64,000 nt of DNA. Source: Cutibacterium porci (GTDB taxonomy: Bacteria; Actinomycetota; Actinomycetes; Propionibacteriales; Propionibacteriaceae). The notes under the pieces are model-generated. The model ran no database searches. It saw only the letters and a list, made by a program, of their open reading frames with translations, and had not been told where the DNA came from. Position 1 is the stretch's first letter. Each line of letters begins with the position of its first letter. Shown here one piece after another: positions 8,813-16,977 of this stretch. The stretch is taken from the NCBI RefSeq assembly GCF_009696315.1, contig NZ_VUMG01000001.1, positions 682,001 to 746,000 on the forward strand, in the 5' to 3' direction. Position numbers and translations under genes: made by a program.

Positions 8813-9315
8813 TGGAGATCCGGACAGGGATTGGGACGGACGTCCACCAGTTGAGCCAGGGCGTGCCGATGCACGTTGCCGGGCTTTTCTTTCCCGACGA
8901 GGAGGTCGGATTGGCAGGGCACTCTGACGGTGACGTCGCCTGCCACGCCATTTGCGACGCTTTGCTATCGGCTGCCGGGATGGGCGATGTCGGCTCAGTG
9001 TTTGGCACGGCGGATCCGACGTGGGCCGGGGCGGCCGGAGTCGCGTTGCTGAGCCATGTGGTCGCTCTCGTCACCGAAAAAGGATGGACGATCCAGAACG
9101 CTGCGGTGCAGGTCATTGGTCAAAGACCGCGTATGGCCGCCCGCAGGAGTGAAGCGGAAGCCACTCTGTCAGGCACTCTGGGGGCTCCGGTGTCAGTGTC
9201 GGCGACGACAACTGATCATTTGGGGTTTACCGGGCGTGGCGAGGGGGTAGCGGCTGTTGCGTCAGCCCTTGTTACTCGGGGGTTCAAAGGTGAGGATAGC
9301 TCCTTGCCCCGGTAG
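8812..9315 (+). CDS. ispF: 2-C-methyl-D-erythritol 2,4-cyclodiphosphate synthase
   Basis: The 167-residue enzyme cyclises CDP-ME 2-phosphate in the non-mevalonate pathway. Metal ligands appear in GIGTDVHQL (D10, H12), and the [20 protein letters not shown] block is the IspF signature. C-terminal [17 protein letters not shown] binds the cytidine part. Length is typical. ATG 8812 overlaps the ispD stop; a GTG three bases earlier is also possible. The last 54 bases overlap the 3' end of the opposite-strand glucitol-type EIIA gene, which is unusually deep for convergent genes. Confidence 0.95.
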   Translation: MEIRTGIGTDVHQLSQGVPMHVAGLFFPDEEVGLAGHSDGDVACHAICDALLSAAGMGDVGSVFGTADPTWAGAAGVALLSHVVALVTEKGWTIQNAAVQVIGQRPRMAARRSEAEATLSGTLGAPVSVSATTTDHLGFTGRGEGVAAVASALVTRGFKGEDSSLPR

Positions 9316-9666
9316 CTGAGGCGGTGGGCCAGACACCTTGATAGCTCCGGTAAGGAGCGACTGGTCTGGGGAATTGAAATACACCACGACGTGACCAAGA
9401 TCGGCAAGGTTAGAGGTTGCTGCCTCTCCGACCTCGTCGATGGTGTAGCGAGTGCCGGCAAGGTTGAGGACATCTCCGGGAAGTAAGTTGCGTTGGGAGG
9501 CCAGCGGGGAGCGACCGCCGCGATTGTGGACGATGCAGATATCAGATAACGCCTCGGGGACGGGTTCTCCGAAAAGGACCATCACTCCGGTATCCAGCAT
9601 CCCCTGAGCACCTTTTCCGGTGCGCAGCACCACAGCATTCCACAATGTGCTGGACGTAGTCGCCAT
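9262..9666 (-). CDS. PTS glucitol/sorbitol-type EIIA component
   Basis: The 134-residue protein resembles SrlB/GutB EIIA. The probable phospho-histidine is H47 in [11 protein letters not shown]. The flanking [12 protein letters not shown] and a late [13 protein letters not shown] block also fit the family. It would receive phosphate from HPr. No glucitol EIIB or EIIC is in the window, so it is an orphan EIIA with a partner elsewhere or a regulatory job. Its C-terminal coding region overlaps the 3' end of ispF on the other strand. Confidence 0.82.
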   Translation of the reverse strand: MATTSSTLWNAVVLRTGKGAQGMLDTGVMVLFGEPVPEALSDICIVHNRGGRSPLASQRNLLPGDVLNLAGTRYTIDEVGEAATSNLADLGHVVVYFNSPDQSLLTGAIKVSGPPPQLPGQGAILTFEPPSNKG

Positions 9667-9918
9667 GGCTGACCCCCTTGAGACGGACGCTGTGTCCTTG
9701 ACGGCACCGTACCATTACTGGCCGTTCTCACGGTGCCATGATCGCAACGGCCCACCCCGTCGACGCGAGTCATGGGCCAGTGCTCCGGCGTCGTGCGCCA
9801 ACTGTTCAGGCCCACCCCCCGTCGAAGCCGGAACAGGGGTGCGTTTACCATCGTGGAGGAATCCCTTGGTAGACCACATCCAAGGGGCGACGAAGTTTCC
9901 CGGAGAGGGGTGGTCACC

Positions 9919-10212
9919 GTGATCGACAAGAAGATTCTCGTCTGCTGCGGCACTGGCATCGCGACGTCAGTGCAGGTCGCCAACAAGTTGCGGCGGTTGT
10001 TGCGTGAGCGTGGGGTCAACGCTCGCATGGAGCACTGCCGTGTCGCGGAGGTTCCGCGCGTCGTTGAGGAATATCACCCTGACGCGATCGTCTCCACAAC
10101 GGCTGTGAAGCAGCCCAACAAGAATGTGAAGATGTTCCGCGGCGTCGCATTCCTCACCGGCGTTGATGAGGGACAGTTGGCAGACGAGATTGCCGACGCA
10201 CTGAAATCGTGA
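9919..10212 (+). CDS. Orphan PTS galactitol-type EIIB
   Basis: This 97-residue protein starts at GTG after GGAGAGGGG and reads VIDKKILVCCGTGIATSVQV. The CCGTG loop carries the phosphorylated cysteine (C10 by alignment with GatB). It closely matches the two EIIB proteins at 18956 and 19480 over the first half and is clearly paralogous. No EIIA or EIIC gene is adjacent. It could serve the galactitol-type permease at 17398 or be regulatory. A terminator and a tandem repeat follow. The upstream 147 bases are open in the same frame but lack a supported start. Confidence 0.85.
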   Translation: MIDKKILVCCGTGIATSVQVANKLRRLLRERGVNARMEHCRVAEVPRVVEEYHPDAIVSTTAVKQPNKNVKMFRGVAFLTGVDEGQLADEIADALKS

Positions 10213-10236
10213 CGATTCCCTCGTCCTTGAAAGCAT

Positions 10237-10272
10237 AAAAACGGGAGTTCACTCAGGTGAACTCCCGTTTTC
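10237..10272 (+). terminator. Strong rho-independent terminator after orphan EIIB
   Basis: A perfect 12-bp stem (10241-10252 with 10257-10268) has a TCAG loop, with A-tract before and T-tract after it. The flanking A and T runs let it work on both strands, so it can end the EIIB transcript and, from the other side, carD. Confidence 0.9.
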
Positions 10273-10273
10273 T

Positions 10274-10341
10274 CAGTACGTATGAATCAGCAGTACGTAT
10301 AAATCAGGAATACGCAGAAATTAGCAATACGTATGAATCAG
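10274..10341. repeat. Four tandem 17-bp repeats running into the carD stop codon
   Basis: Four uninterrupted units occupy 10274-10290, 10291-10307, 10308-10324 and 10325-10341. Units 1, 2 and 4 are near-identical around TACGTA..AATCAG; unit 3 has drifted. The last unit contains the carD stop codon (10338-10340). This is a minisatellite-like array, not a CRISPR, since there are no spacers. Confidence 0.9.
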
Positions 10342-10823
10342 GAGGCGAGAACCTCGTCGAGCATCTCCTCAGCCCGGTCATCCTCGACCTTTTTGGCAAG
10401 GGCAAGCTCGGACACGAGGATCTGACGAGCTTTTGAGAGCATTCGCTTCTCGCCGGCTGATAGGCCACGGTCGCGCTCGCGGCGCCACAAGTCGCGGACG
10501 ACCTCGGCGACCTTAAGGACATTGCCAGAATGGAGTTTCTCAAGGTTGGCCTTGTAACGACGAGACCAGTTAGAAGGTTCCTCAACGTTGGTCTTCCGAA
10601 GGACCTCGAAAACTTTTTCTAGGCCCTCGTCGTCAACAACGTCACGGACGCCGACAAGATCAAGATTGCTGGCTGGCACTCGCACAACCAAATCGTTCTG
10701 TCCGAGGATTCTCAGAACGAGGTAGAGCTTTTCCTCGCCCTTAATAGTGCGAGTCTCGATGTCTTCAATTACGGCAGCGCCATGATTCGGGTAGACAACG
10801 GTTTCACCAACATTGAAAGTCAT
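10338..10823 (-). CDS. carD: CarD-family RNA polymerase-binding regulator
   Basis: The 161-residue protein is a full-length CarD/CdnL. An N-terminal Tudor-like RNA polymerase-interacting domain ([15 protein letters not shown]) is followed by a helical DNA-binding domain with [13 protein letters not shown] and [19 protein letters not shown]. The conserved tryptophan in that helix inserts at promoter bubbles. In actinobacteria CarD stabilises open complexes and is usually essential. It has its own promoter (10848-10877). The stop lies inside a 17-bp repeat array. In mycobacteria carD sits with ispD-ispF and cysS-rlmB; in this window the same genes are present but separated. Confidence 0.95.
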   Translation of the reverse strand: MTFNVGETVVYPNHGAAVIEDIETRTIKGEEKLYLVLRILGQNDLVVRVPASNLDLVGVRDVVDDEGLEKVFEVLRKTNVEEPSNWSRRYKANLEKLHSGNVLKVAEVVRDLWRRERDRGLSAGEKRMLSKARQILVSELALAKKVEDDRAEEMLDEVLAS

Positions 10824-10847
10824 TTGTGTGGCCCCTTTCGGCAGTTA

Positions 10848-10877
10848 ATTTTATCACATATAAGTCATTGAGGTCAA
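10848..10877 (-). promoter_or_regulatory. Sigma-70-type promoter of carD
   Basis: Reading leftward, TTGACC (10877-10872) and TAAAAT (10853-10848) are separated by 18 bases. AAAGGGG lies nine bases before the ATG, so the 5' leader is short. Confidence 0.6.
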
Positions 10878-11066
10878 TAAAAAACTCATTCGGACGGCTT
10901 CGGCAGTGTTAGAAGGTTCTTTCTTCTCTCGCTGACTGATCGCCCATCCATCGGGGCTCCCGGGTACGACAGGTGAGCTGTCTCGGTCCGCCGGATGACA
11001 CCCCCATGACCACCGATTCGGCTAAACTCAGCGGCGACTACGCACCCCCGAAAAGGAGATTCCACG

Positions 11067-11561
11067 ATGATCGACCGTCGCCGGATGACTGCCGTCTTTG
11101 CTGCCATCGGGGTTTTCGCTTTGGCCGCCTGTGGTTCCGACCCTAAGGTCTTGACTAGTTACACTCCGGCAGCTGGGGTAAGTGGCTCCTCGGACACCGT
11201 CAAGGTGCAGAATCTCGTCCTCATCAACGGTGACGGGCTCGCCCGTGTTTCCGCTGCAGTTGTTTCTCGCTCCGACGACACAGTTGTGGGGATTACGGGG
11301 CAGCCGCTCAAACCGGACAATTCCCTTTCCGGGCAGTCTTTCGCCGTCAAGACGGTGGACGTCAAGCTTCCGGCTCAGACATCGGTCGACCTCACGCAGT
11401 CGAATCTTCAGGCACCCGTCGAAGGGCTGTCGGATGGCCTGTTGGCTAAGGTGACGATCACGTTCGCTCACTCAGCACCGATTATTCTGAATGCCCCGGT
11501 CGTGCCGTCCACCCATCCGGACTTCGAAAAACACGCGCCCTCTGCGTCGGCTCAATCCTGA
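11067..11561 (+). CDS. Secreted lipoprotein of unknown function
   Basis: The 164-residue product begins with a basic signal peptide and a lipobox (ALAAC, cysteine at about residue 22), so it should be lipid-anchored on the outer face of the membrane. The mature part is short, has no cysteine pair and shows regular beta-type sequence (VQNLVLINGDGLARVSAAVV). An AAGGAG lies before the ATG. It is convergent with regX3. Its last 16 bases, including the stop, are repeated once immediately downstream. I recognise no family; similar short lipoproteins are common in actinobacteria. Confidence 0.75.
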   Translation: MIDRRRMTAVFAAIGVFALAACGSDPKVLTSYTPAAGVSGSSDTVKVQNLVLINGDGLARVSAAVVSRSDDTVVGITGQPLKPDNSLSGQSFAVKTVDVKLPAQTSVDLTQSNLQAPVEGLSDGLLAKVTITFAHSAPIILNAPVVPSTHPDFEKHAPSASAQS

Positions 11562-11577
11562 GTCGGCTCAGTCCTGA
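11546..11577. repeat. Two tandem 16-bp repeats at a stop codon
   Basis: Units 11546-11561 and 11562-11577 differ by one base. The first unit ends exactly at the lipoprotein stop codon, so a duplication placed a second copy just past the gene without changing the protein. Confidence 0.8.
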
Positions 11578-11598
11578 GGGAGAAGACGCGCCAGTGGG

Positions 11599-12279
11599 TC
11601 AGGCTTGAAACTTGTAGCCCAGCCCTCGCACGGTCGTGATCCGCACCGGATGCGATGGGTCCTGCTCGATCTTCGCGCGCAGCCTCTTAATATGGACGTC
11701 GAGGGTCTTGGTATCACCGACATAGTCGACCCCCCAGACCCGGTCGATCAGGGCCGCTCGGGTCATGACGCGTCCCGCATTGCGCAGCAGCACCTCGAGT
11801 AGGTCGAATTCCTTGAGGGCCAGTTGTACGGCCGTCCCGTCGACGCTGACTTCGTGACGCTCGACGTCCATACGGACTCCGCTCTCCTCAAGTACGTCGG
11901 GGGAGAGCTCGATCTCGGGGCCGCCTCGACGAGTAACGGCGCGGATTCGCGCGACGAGTTCTCGGTGGCTGAAGGGTTTGGTGACGTAGTCGTCGGCTCC
12001 CAGTTCCAGACCGACGACTTTGTCAATCTCTGAATCCCTGGCTGTCACCATGATGATCCCGACGTTGCCGCGCTGACGCAGCTGGCGGCAGACTTCGGTC
12101 CCTGGGATGCCGGGCATCATGAGGTCGAGCAGTACGATGTCGGCGCCGTTGCGCGAGAAGCTTTCAAGACCTTCAGTGCCATTGGCGGCGGTGTCGACTT
12201 CAAATCCCTCCTTGCGCAGCATGAAGGAGGTGGCCTCGCGGTAGGACTCTTCGTCCTCGATGATGAGTACGCGGGTCAT
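11599..12279 (-). CDS. regX3: Response regulator RegX3
   Basis: The 226-residue OmpR/PhoB-type protein has a receiver domain with the phosphoacceptor D52 in VLLDLMMPG, T79 and K101 (YVTKPFS). A C-terminal winged helix has RVWGVDYVGDTKTLDVHIKRLRAKIE. It pairs with the kinase encoded immediately upstream; the two overlap by four bases (ATGA). In actinobacteria this pair answers phosphate limitation. A PHO-box-like repeat lies between senX3 and phoU. The name follows the senX3-regX3-phoU arrangement and the sequence pattern. Confidence 0.92.
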   Translation of the reverse strand: MTRVLIIEDEESYREATSFMLRKEGFEVDTAANGTEGLESFSRNGADIVLLDLMMPGIPGTEVCRQLRQRGNVGIIMVTARDSEIDKVVGLELGADDYVTKPFSHRELVARIRAVTRRGGPEIELSPDVLEESGVRMDVERHEVSVDGTAVQLALKEFDLLEVLLRNAGRVMTRAALIDRVWGVDYVGDTKTLDVHIKRLRAKIEQDPSHPVRITTVRGLGYKFQA

Positions 12280-13457
12280 GATTTCTCCTGATCGGATTCG
12301 TTGTGGTGGTTGGCGTCAAGGGTTGGAAGTCGCAGTGTGAACGTGGACCCCTGGCCCAACTTGCTCCACACGTCGACGGATCCCCCATGTGCCTGGCAGG
12401 TGTGTTTGACAAGCGACAATCCCAGGCCGGTTCCACCGTTGTCTCGAGAGCGGGAGTAGTCCACTCGGTAGAACCGTTCAAAAATTCGTTCTTGGTCGGC
12501 TTCACTAATACCGATTCCGTTATCGGCGACGGCTATTGCAATGACGTCGGTGTCGACGTCGCGGACTCGTTGGGCCGAGACTGCGACCCGGGCTTTTGGC
12601 TCTGAATAGACGATAGCGTTATGAATAAGGTTGGCAACGGCCTCGGTGAGCTGGCCTTGATCCCCCAGAACCCACAGATCGTCATCACAGCGCACCACCA
12701 AGGACACGTCTCGGTTGGCGGCCTGCTCGCGGTGGCGCGAGACAGCTTCATCAATGACGTCTTTGACGGCCACTGGCTCGGCTCGCAGTAGCGGCTCGTC
12801 GGCTTGGAGCCGGGACAAATCGATGATCTGGGTGACGAGAGCAGATAGTCGTGAAGATTCTGCTGTGAGGCGCTGTGAGAAATGGCGGACGGCATCCGGA
12901 TCATCAGCGGCACCTTCGATGGCTTCAGCGAGGATGGAGACAGCACCAATGGGGGTTTTCAGTTCGTGAGACACATTGGCGACGAAGTCTCGGCGCGTTT
13001 CAGCCAGCCTGACGTGTCGCGAGCTATCGGTGGCAGAGATAATCGCGTTGCCGTGGTCGTCAAGGGGACCGACTCGCACGGTAAGAATGAGATTGGCTCC
13101 GGTGGACGCCCGTTTCATGTCCATAGTATCGACGATGTCGCGCCCCTCACGTCGGGCAGTACGCACTAGGTTGAGCAACGCCTCGTCAGCGATACGTGAG
13201 CCTCGGACGAGTTCCATTGATCGCGCACCCACGGTGGTGTGGAGGACCTCGTCGTGAGGCCCGACGATAACGGCGGCCTCAGTGGCTAGGTCGAGAGCCC
13301 GGGCGAGGGTCGGATCAACCTCGATCGCTTCGATGTCGGTGGCGAGAGTGTCCACCGGGTGACGAGATGACTCCACCGCGCGAATGATAAGTACCGTCAA
13401 TCCGGCGCCGACAACGGCACCAATAATCGCTGACAGAATCATGCCCACGGTCCGCAT
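12276..13457 (-). CDS. senX3: Sensor histidine kinase SenX3
   Basis: The 393-residue kinase has one N-terminal membrane helix (about residues 5-27) and a PAS-like region (about 55-145). The dimerisation/phosphoacceptor helix has H164 in NVSHELKTP. An ATPase domain with NLIHNAIVYS, VADNGIGI and GGTGLGLSLVKH completes it. The sensing region is short and cytoplasmic or membrane-proximal, so it probably senses through partners such as PhoU and not a large external domain. It is transcribed leftward with regX3, and divergently from phoU, giving a shared control region. Confidence 0.93.
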   Translation of the reverse strand: MRTVGMILSAIIGAVVGAGLTVLIIRAVESSRHPVDTLATDIEAIEVDPTLARALDLATEAAVIVGPHDEVLHTTVGARSMELVRGSRIADEALLNLVRTARREGRDIVDTMDMKRASTGANLILTVRVGPLDDHGNAIISATDSSRHVRLAETRRDFVANVSHELKTPIGAVSILAEAIEGAADDPDAVRHFSQRLTAESSRLSALVTQIIDLSRLQADEPLLRAEPVAVKDVIDEAVSRHREQAANRDVSLVVRCDDDLWVLGDQGQLTEAVANLIHNAIVYSEPKARVAVSAQRVRDVDTDVIAIAVADNGIGISEADQERIFERFYRVDYSRSRDNGGTGLGLSLVKHTCQAHGGSVDVWSKLGQGSTFTLRLPTLDANHHNESDQEKS

Positions 13458-13511
13458 AATAGGGGGATCGTCGTCTTGCCCGTTACCCGCGCGTCACAAA
13501 GCGCTGACGAG

Positions 13512-13543
13512 GTTACCGGCCGTTCACCTAAGGTTCATAGTGG
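13512..13543. promoter_or_regulatory. Candidate PHO-box (RegX3/PhoP-type direct repeats)
   Basis: GTTACC (13512), GTTCACC (13522) and GTTCATA (13533) recur at 10- and 11-base spacing between the divergent senX3 and phoU genes. Eleven-base GTTCACC direct repeats are the known operator type for actinobacterial PhoP. The third unit is weaker, so binding remains inferred. Confidence 0.5.
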
Positions 13544-13618
13544 CGCCACACTGGAGAAATGTGCCAGTCGGAGAGGTCGATAGGCTTGGCGTGGATCCCA
13601 CTACGGAAGGACACCGGC

Positions 13619-14287
13619 ATGCGCGAGAGCTACCACGACGAGCTCAATGCCACCAGCGGCAGAATTCTGACGATGGCCGAACTAGTTCGGGTCGCTGTCA
13701 AAGATGCCACGGCGGCTCTCATCGGCGCGGACCTGACCACCGCTGAGCGCGTCATTTCTGACGATTCCAAGGTTGACGCTCTGAATGAGGAGATCGAGCG
13801 TCGCTGCTTCGACCTGCTAGCCCGCCAGGCCCCGGTCGCTGGCGAGTTGCGCACTGTTGTCGCAGTGCTGCGGATGTGCTACGAACTCGCTCGCATGGGT
13901 GATCTTGCCGCTCACGTCGCTAAAATCGCGCGTCTTCGCTTCCCTGAGGTTGCAGTGCCTCCCCAGGTTGCCGACCAGTTCGTCGAGATGTCGAAGATCG
14001 CTGATTCCATGATCAGCAAGGCCGAAAAGACTCTTGCTGATCGCGATGCTGAGGCGGCTGAATCTCTGGCCTCTGAGGATTCCAAGATGGATGATCTGCG
14101 ACGCGAACAGTTCCGTCTGCTGCTGGGCGACGACTGGGCGTATGGAGTAGAGAGTGCCGTCGATACTGCGCTGCTTGGTCGCTACTACGAGCGCATCGCA
14201 GATCACGCCGTGGCTGTCGGCTCCCGTGTCATCTACATCGTCACCGGTGAGGGGCCGGCAGGCGAAGACTGGCCGAGCGCGTACTAA
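13619..14287 (+). CDS. phoU: Phosphate-signalling protein PhoU
   Basis: The 222-residue protein is all-helical with two PhoU repeats. Each has an acidic E/DxxxD motif for metal clusters: KVDALNEEIERRC in the first repeat and KMDDLRREQF in the second. The YYERIADHAVAVGSRV helix near the end is typical. PhoU links the phosphate ABC transporter to the sensor kinase and keeps signalling off when phosphate is ample. ATG 13619 is preceded by GGAAGGA. No pstSCAB genes are present in this window. Confidence 0.93.
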   Translation: MRESYHDELNATSGRILTMAELVRVAVKDATAALIGADLTTAERVISDDSKVDALNEEIERRCFDLLARQAPVAGELRTVVAVLRMCYELARMGDLAAHVAKIARLRFPEVAVPPQVADQFVEMSKIADSMISKAEKTLADRDAEAAESLASEDSKMDDLRREQFRLLLGDDWAYGVESAVDTALLGRYYERIADHAVAVGSRVIYIVTGEGPAGEDWPSAY

Positions 14288-14347
14288 TCGTCTGGGCTCC
14301 CTGCGGGGGGGCTCGCCTGCCGTCGTGAGCGATTCGCTGTGTCGCAA

Positions 14348-14377
14348 TTGGGATACCTTGTACTGAGTAGGTACAAT
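14348..14377 (+). promoter_or_regulatory. Promoter with embedded TTGTAC...GTACAA palindrome
   Basis: TTGGGA and TACAAT are separated by 18 bases upstream of the deacetylase gene. The inverted repeat TTGTAC-N7-GTACAA (14358-14376) overlaps the -10 box, the expected place for a repressor site. The regulator is unknown. Confidence 0.45.
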
Positions 14378-14428
14378 CAGATTACCCAGTTTTCCGTAGT
14401 ACGCGGCTGATCAGTGAGGTCTTGTCAC

Positions 14429-15493
14429 ATGGCTTTTGCCTTCTCCAGGAAAACGATGGCTGGTGCCGTCGTTCTCGTCACTACCGTTTCGATGGCCATC
14501 GCCGGATGCGCGAACAGTGATCCGGAGTCTGCTAGCTCCCCGTCGAAATCAAGTGCTAGTGCGGCTCAGTCGTCTTTGCAGCCGTCGAAGAGCTCCGTCG
14601 CGAAGCCCACCGTCTCGAGTGGTGCCAGTATTCCCGCCGGGATGCCGAGTGGCGCTGTGCCTTCCGGTACATACGGTGTGGGTGCGGCTGTTACGAAGCC
14701 CAATTGCCCTGAGCCGCCGTCGAATTATTCTCCTTTTCAAGCACCAGGGACTGTCGTCAAGGATATTGACGGTCTGGAGCCAGGAACGAACCATGGCACT
14801 GCTGCCGACAAATACGCCTATCCGGCTTCGGTGGTGAATCAGTGGTTGCAGAAGCCCTCCACCCAGCCTAAGAACAAGAAGATCGTCTTCGTCACCTTCG
14901 ACGATGGCCCAACTACCAAGTTCACTGGTGAGCAGCTGGATAATCTAGAGAAGGCTGGTGCGCGCGCCACTTTCTTCATGATCGCCCCGCAAATCCGGGA
15001 TGTAAATAAGAACATGCTCACCCGTTCGCTCAAGATGGGGAATGCGCTGGCTATCCACTCGTATTCTCACGATTACAAGTACCTGTATCACGGCAGCGCT
15101 GCGGACAAGGCCAAGCACATCTCATGCGACTGGGACTGGGCAATCGCTCAGAATCGTGCCGTCCTCGGATCGGACTACTTTTCCTCAGCTTTCCGTCATC
15201 CGGGCGGCCACATGTCGTGGAGTAATTTGTCCCAGTCCGACGCCGCCTTGGCTAAGCGTGGGGTTAGCTGGATCGATTGGAACGCGATGAGCGGTGACGC
15301 AGATGTGCAGCGTCCCACGACTGTTCCCGGCTATCTTGAGATGGTCAAGAAGAGCATCAAGGAGTCCGATAATCCGAACGTCGTCGTGATTCTCAACCAC
15401 GACACCTTTGGCAAACAGATGACGGCCGAAGCCATGCCGTCCATCCTCTCGTGGCTCAAGAGCCAGGGCTACGAGTTCGGCGTCATCTCCTGA
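14429..15493 (+). CDS. Lipoprotein polysaccharide deacetylase (NodB domain)
   Basis: The 354-residue protein has a signal peptide and lipobox (AIAGC), then a long Ser/Pro/Thr/Ala linker (about residues 30-90). A NodB-type domain follows with VTFDDGP at about 154-160 and HSYSH at about 210-214, and a later RHPGGHMSW. These supply the catalytic aspartates and metal-binding histidines. Such enzymes remove acetyl groups from cell-wall or surface glycans, often for lysozyme resistance. The late domain also reads VVVILNHDTF. The start ATG follows GAGGT with a modest spacing. Substrate is inferred from the fold only. Confidence 0.9.
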   Translation: MAFAFSRKTMAGAVVLVTTVSMAIAGCANSDPESASSPSKSSASAAQSSLQPSKSSVAKPTVSSGASIPAGMPSGAVPSGTYGVGAAVTKPNCPEPPSNYSPFQAPGTVVKDIDGLEPGTNHGTAADKYAYPASVVNQWLQKPSTQPKNKKIVFVTFDDGPTTKFTGEQLDNLEKAGARATFFMIAPQIRDVNKNMLTRSLKMGNALAIHSYSHDYKYLYHGSAADKAKHISCDWDWAIAQNRAVLGSDYFSSAFRHPGGHMSWSNLSQSDAALAKRGVSWIDWNAMSGDADVQRPTTVPGYLEMVKKSIKESDNPNVVVILNHDTFGKQMTAEAMPSILSWLKSQGYEFGVIS

Positions 15494-15500
15494 GCGCAAT

Positions 15501-15540
15501 ACAGTGGTGCCCCCCAGAAAACTCTGGGGGGCACCACTGT
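15501..15540. terminator. Bidirectional terminator, 18-bp perfect stem
   Basis: Arms 15501-15518 and 15523-15540 pair perfectly around a four-base loop. The hairpin lies between the convergent deacetylase and gpmA genes, so it can stop both transcripts. Weak T-runs follow on either side. Confidence 0.9.
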
Positions 15541-15564
15541 ATTTATGCGACCGACTGTCAGGAT

Positions 15565-16314
15565 TCACTTATTTCCCTGGTTGGCAACCGCCTTAGCGCC
15601 AGCGGCAGCAGCCTCAGGATCTAGGTAGCGGCCCCCCCTAGTTACTGGCTTGAGGTCATCGTCAAGCTCGTAGAGCAGCGGGATACCGGTCGGGATGTTG
15701 AGACCGGCAATGTCTGCGTCACTGATCTCGTCGAGGTGCTTGACGAGGGCGCGCAGAGAATTACCATGGGCAGCCACGAGCACCGTCTTGCCGTCCTTGA
15801 GATCGGCCGCGATATCAGAGGTGAAGTACGGCACCATGCGGGCCACAACGTCTTTGAGGCACTCGGCAACAGGGCGCTCAGACTCCGGAATATCGGCGTA
15901 GCGGGGATCGTTGAATTGGCTGAACTCGCCGTCGTGGTCGAGGTCCGGGGGACGAACATCGTAGGAGCGGCGCCAGGCCATGAACTGGTCATTGCCGTAC
16001 TTCTCCTTGGTTTCAGCCTTATTCAGGCCCTGTAGCGCGCCGTAGTGACGCTCATTGAGGCGCCAGGAGCGATGCACCGGGATCCAGTGACGATCACAGC
16101 CGTCAAGAGCCAGGTAAGCGGTGTGGATGGCACGACGCAGTAGCGAGGTGTGGACGACGTCGGGCAGGAGATTCTCCCGCTTGAGGAGGTCTGCGGCGTG
16201 ACGAGCCTCGCCCTCGCCCTTCTCGTTGAGGTCGACGTCCACCCAGCCGGTGAAAAGGTTCTTGGAGTTCCACTCGCTCTCGCCATGGCGGAGCAGGATG
16301 AGCTTTGCAGTCAT
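15565..16314 (-). CDS. gpmA: 2,3-bisphosphoglycerate-dependent phosphoglycerate mutase
   Basis: The 249-residue glycolytic enzyme interconverts 3- and 2-phosphoglycerate. The phospho-histidine motif [10 protein letters not shown] (H10) and the second catalytic His region [16 protein letters not shown] are intact, as is [14 protein letters not shown]. Length is typical of dPGM. In mycobacteria gpm1 is next to senX3-regX3, and it is also close by in this window, which supports conserved synteny. It is a single-gene transcript ending at the 15501-15540 hairpin. Confidence 0.95.
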   Translation of the reverse strand: MTAKLILLRHGESEWNSKNLFTGWVDVDLNEKGEGEARHAADLLKRENLLPDVVHTSLLRRAIHTAYLALDGCDRHWIPVHRSWRLNERHYGALQGLNKAETKEKYGNDQFMAWRRSYDVRPPDLDHDGEFSQFNDPRYADIPESERPVAECLKDVVARMVPYFTSDIAADLKDGKTVLVAAHGNSLRALVKHLDEISDADIAGLNIPTGIPLLYELDDDLKPVTRGGRYLDPEAAAAGAKAVANQGNK

Positions 16315-16457
16315 GGTTCCACCATAGTGGTCCTCGGAAACCGCGTTCGCGCCCCCTACCCGGTTGACGTTGCCTCTCGGCAGCGCGATTCCGTAGTTTC
16401 GGTGATGGCATCGTCACACTGCTCTGGGGCGAGTAAGGGGGGATGTACGCATGAGGC

Positions 16458-16910
16458 TTATACCGTTGCGAGGACGCCCGAGAGCTTGTCCGCGACCTCC
16501 TTCTGGTTGCCGTGCAACAGAATGTGGTAAGACGACTTGTCTTGAACGAGCTCGATGACGGCCCCGAGCATGTCGACTTGATTTTTGGGATCAGTAACTA
16601 GGGGCCAAATACTGAGTTGAACGTCGAGTTCACGTTCCGGATCGTCCATAGCGTGAAATGTGGTTGCGGTGCTATTTCGGCACACCAAGATACCGGGGGA
16701 AATCACGTGTTCGGGATCAATGTGCGGAATAGCGATAGATACATAGCCGAAGTCAAGCCCGGTCGGGAACTCCTTCTCCCGGGCACTCACCGCGGCAAGG
16801 AATGTCGGCCTTACCATGTTGTCTGTAGTGAGACGATTATTGACCTGGGCGTAAAGGTCTTGTTGGCTGGTGGCCGTCACGTCGGCCACGATGAGACGAG
16901 GTGTCGTCAT
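16458..16910 (-). CDS. gatA: PTS EIIA, fructose/galactitol type
   Basis: The 150-residue cytoplasmic protein has the EIIA-2 phosphorylation site H63 in SIAIPHIDPEHV. It receives phosphate from HPr and passes it to EIIB. It is the last gene of a leftward operon with the small membrane protein, EIIC and two EIIB genes. Typical GatA length. The substrate is inferred from the galactitol-type EIIC and EIIB and might be another polyol. Confidence 0.85.
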   Translation of the reverse strand: MTTPRLIVADVTATSQQDLYAQVNNRLTTDNMVRPTFLAAVSAREKEFPTGLDFGYVSIAIPHIDPEHVISPGILVCRNSTATTFHAMDDPERELDVQLSIWPLVTDPKNQVDMLGAVIELVQDKSSYHILLHGNQKEVADKLSGVLATV

Positions 16911-16977
16911 TGTCGAGTTCCTGTTCTGGGTGGCAATTTTCGTACCGGCAATCTTTGTAGCCGTCTGTGATTGAGGT

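Noticed and set aside
9772-9918. N-terminal extension of the orphan EIIB
   Set aside because: The sequence upstream of GTG 9919 has no similarity to the other EIIB copies, and the GTG has a good ribosome-binding site.
10274-10341. Possible CRISPR array
   Set aside because: The 17-bp units abut each other with no spacers and no cas genes are present; it is a tandem repeat.
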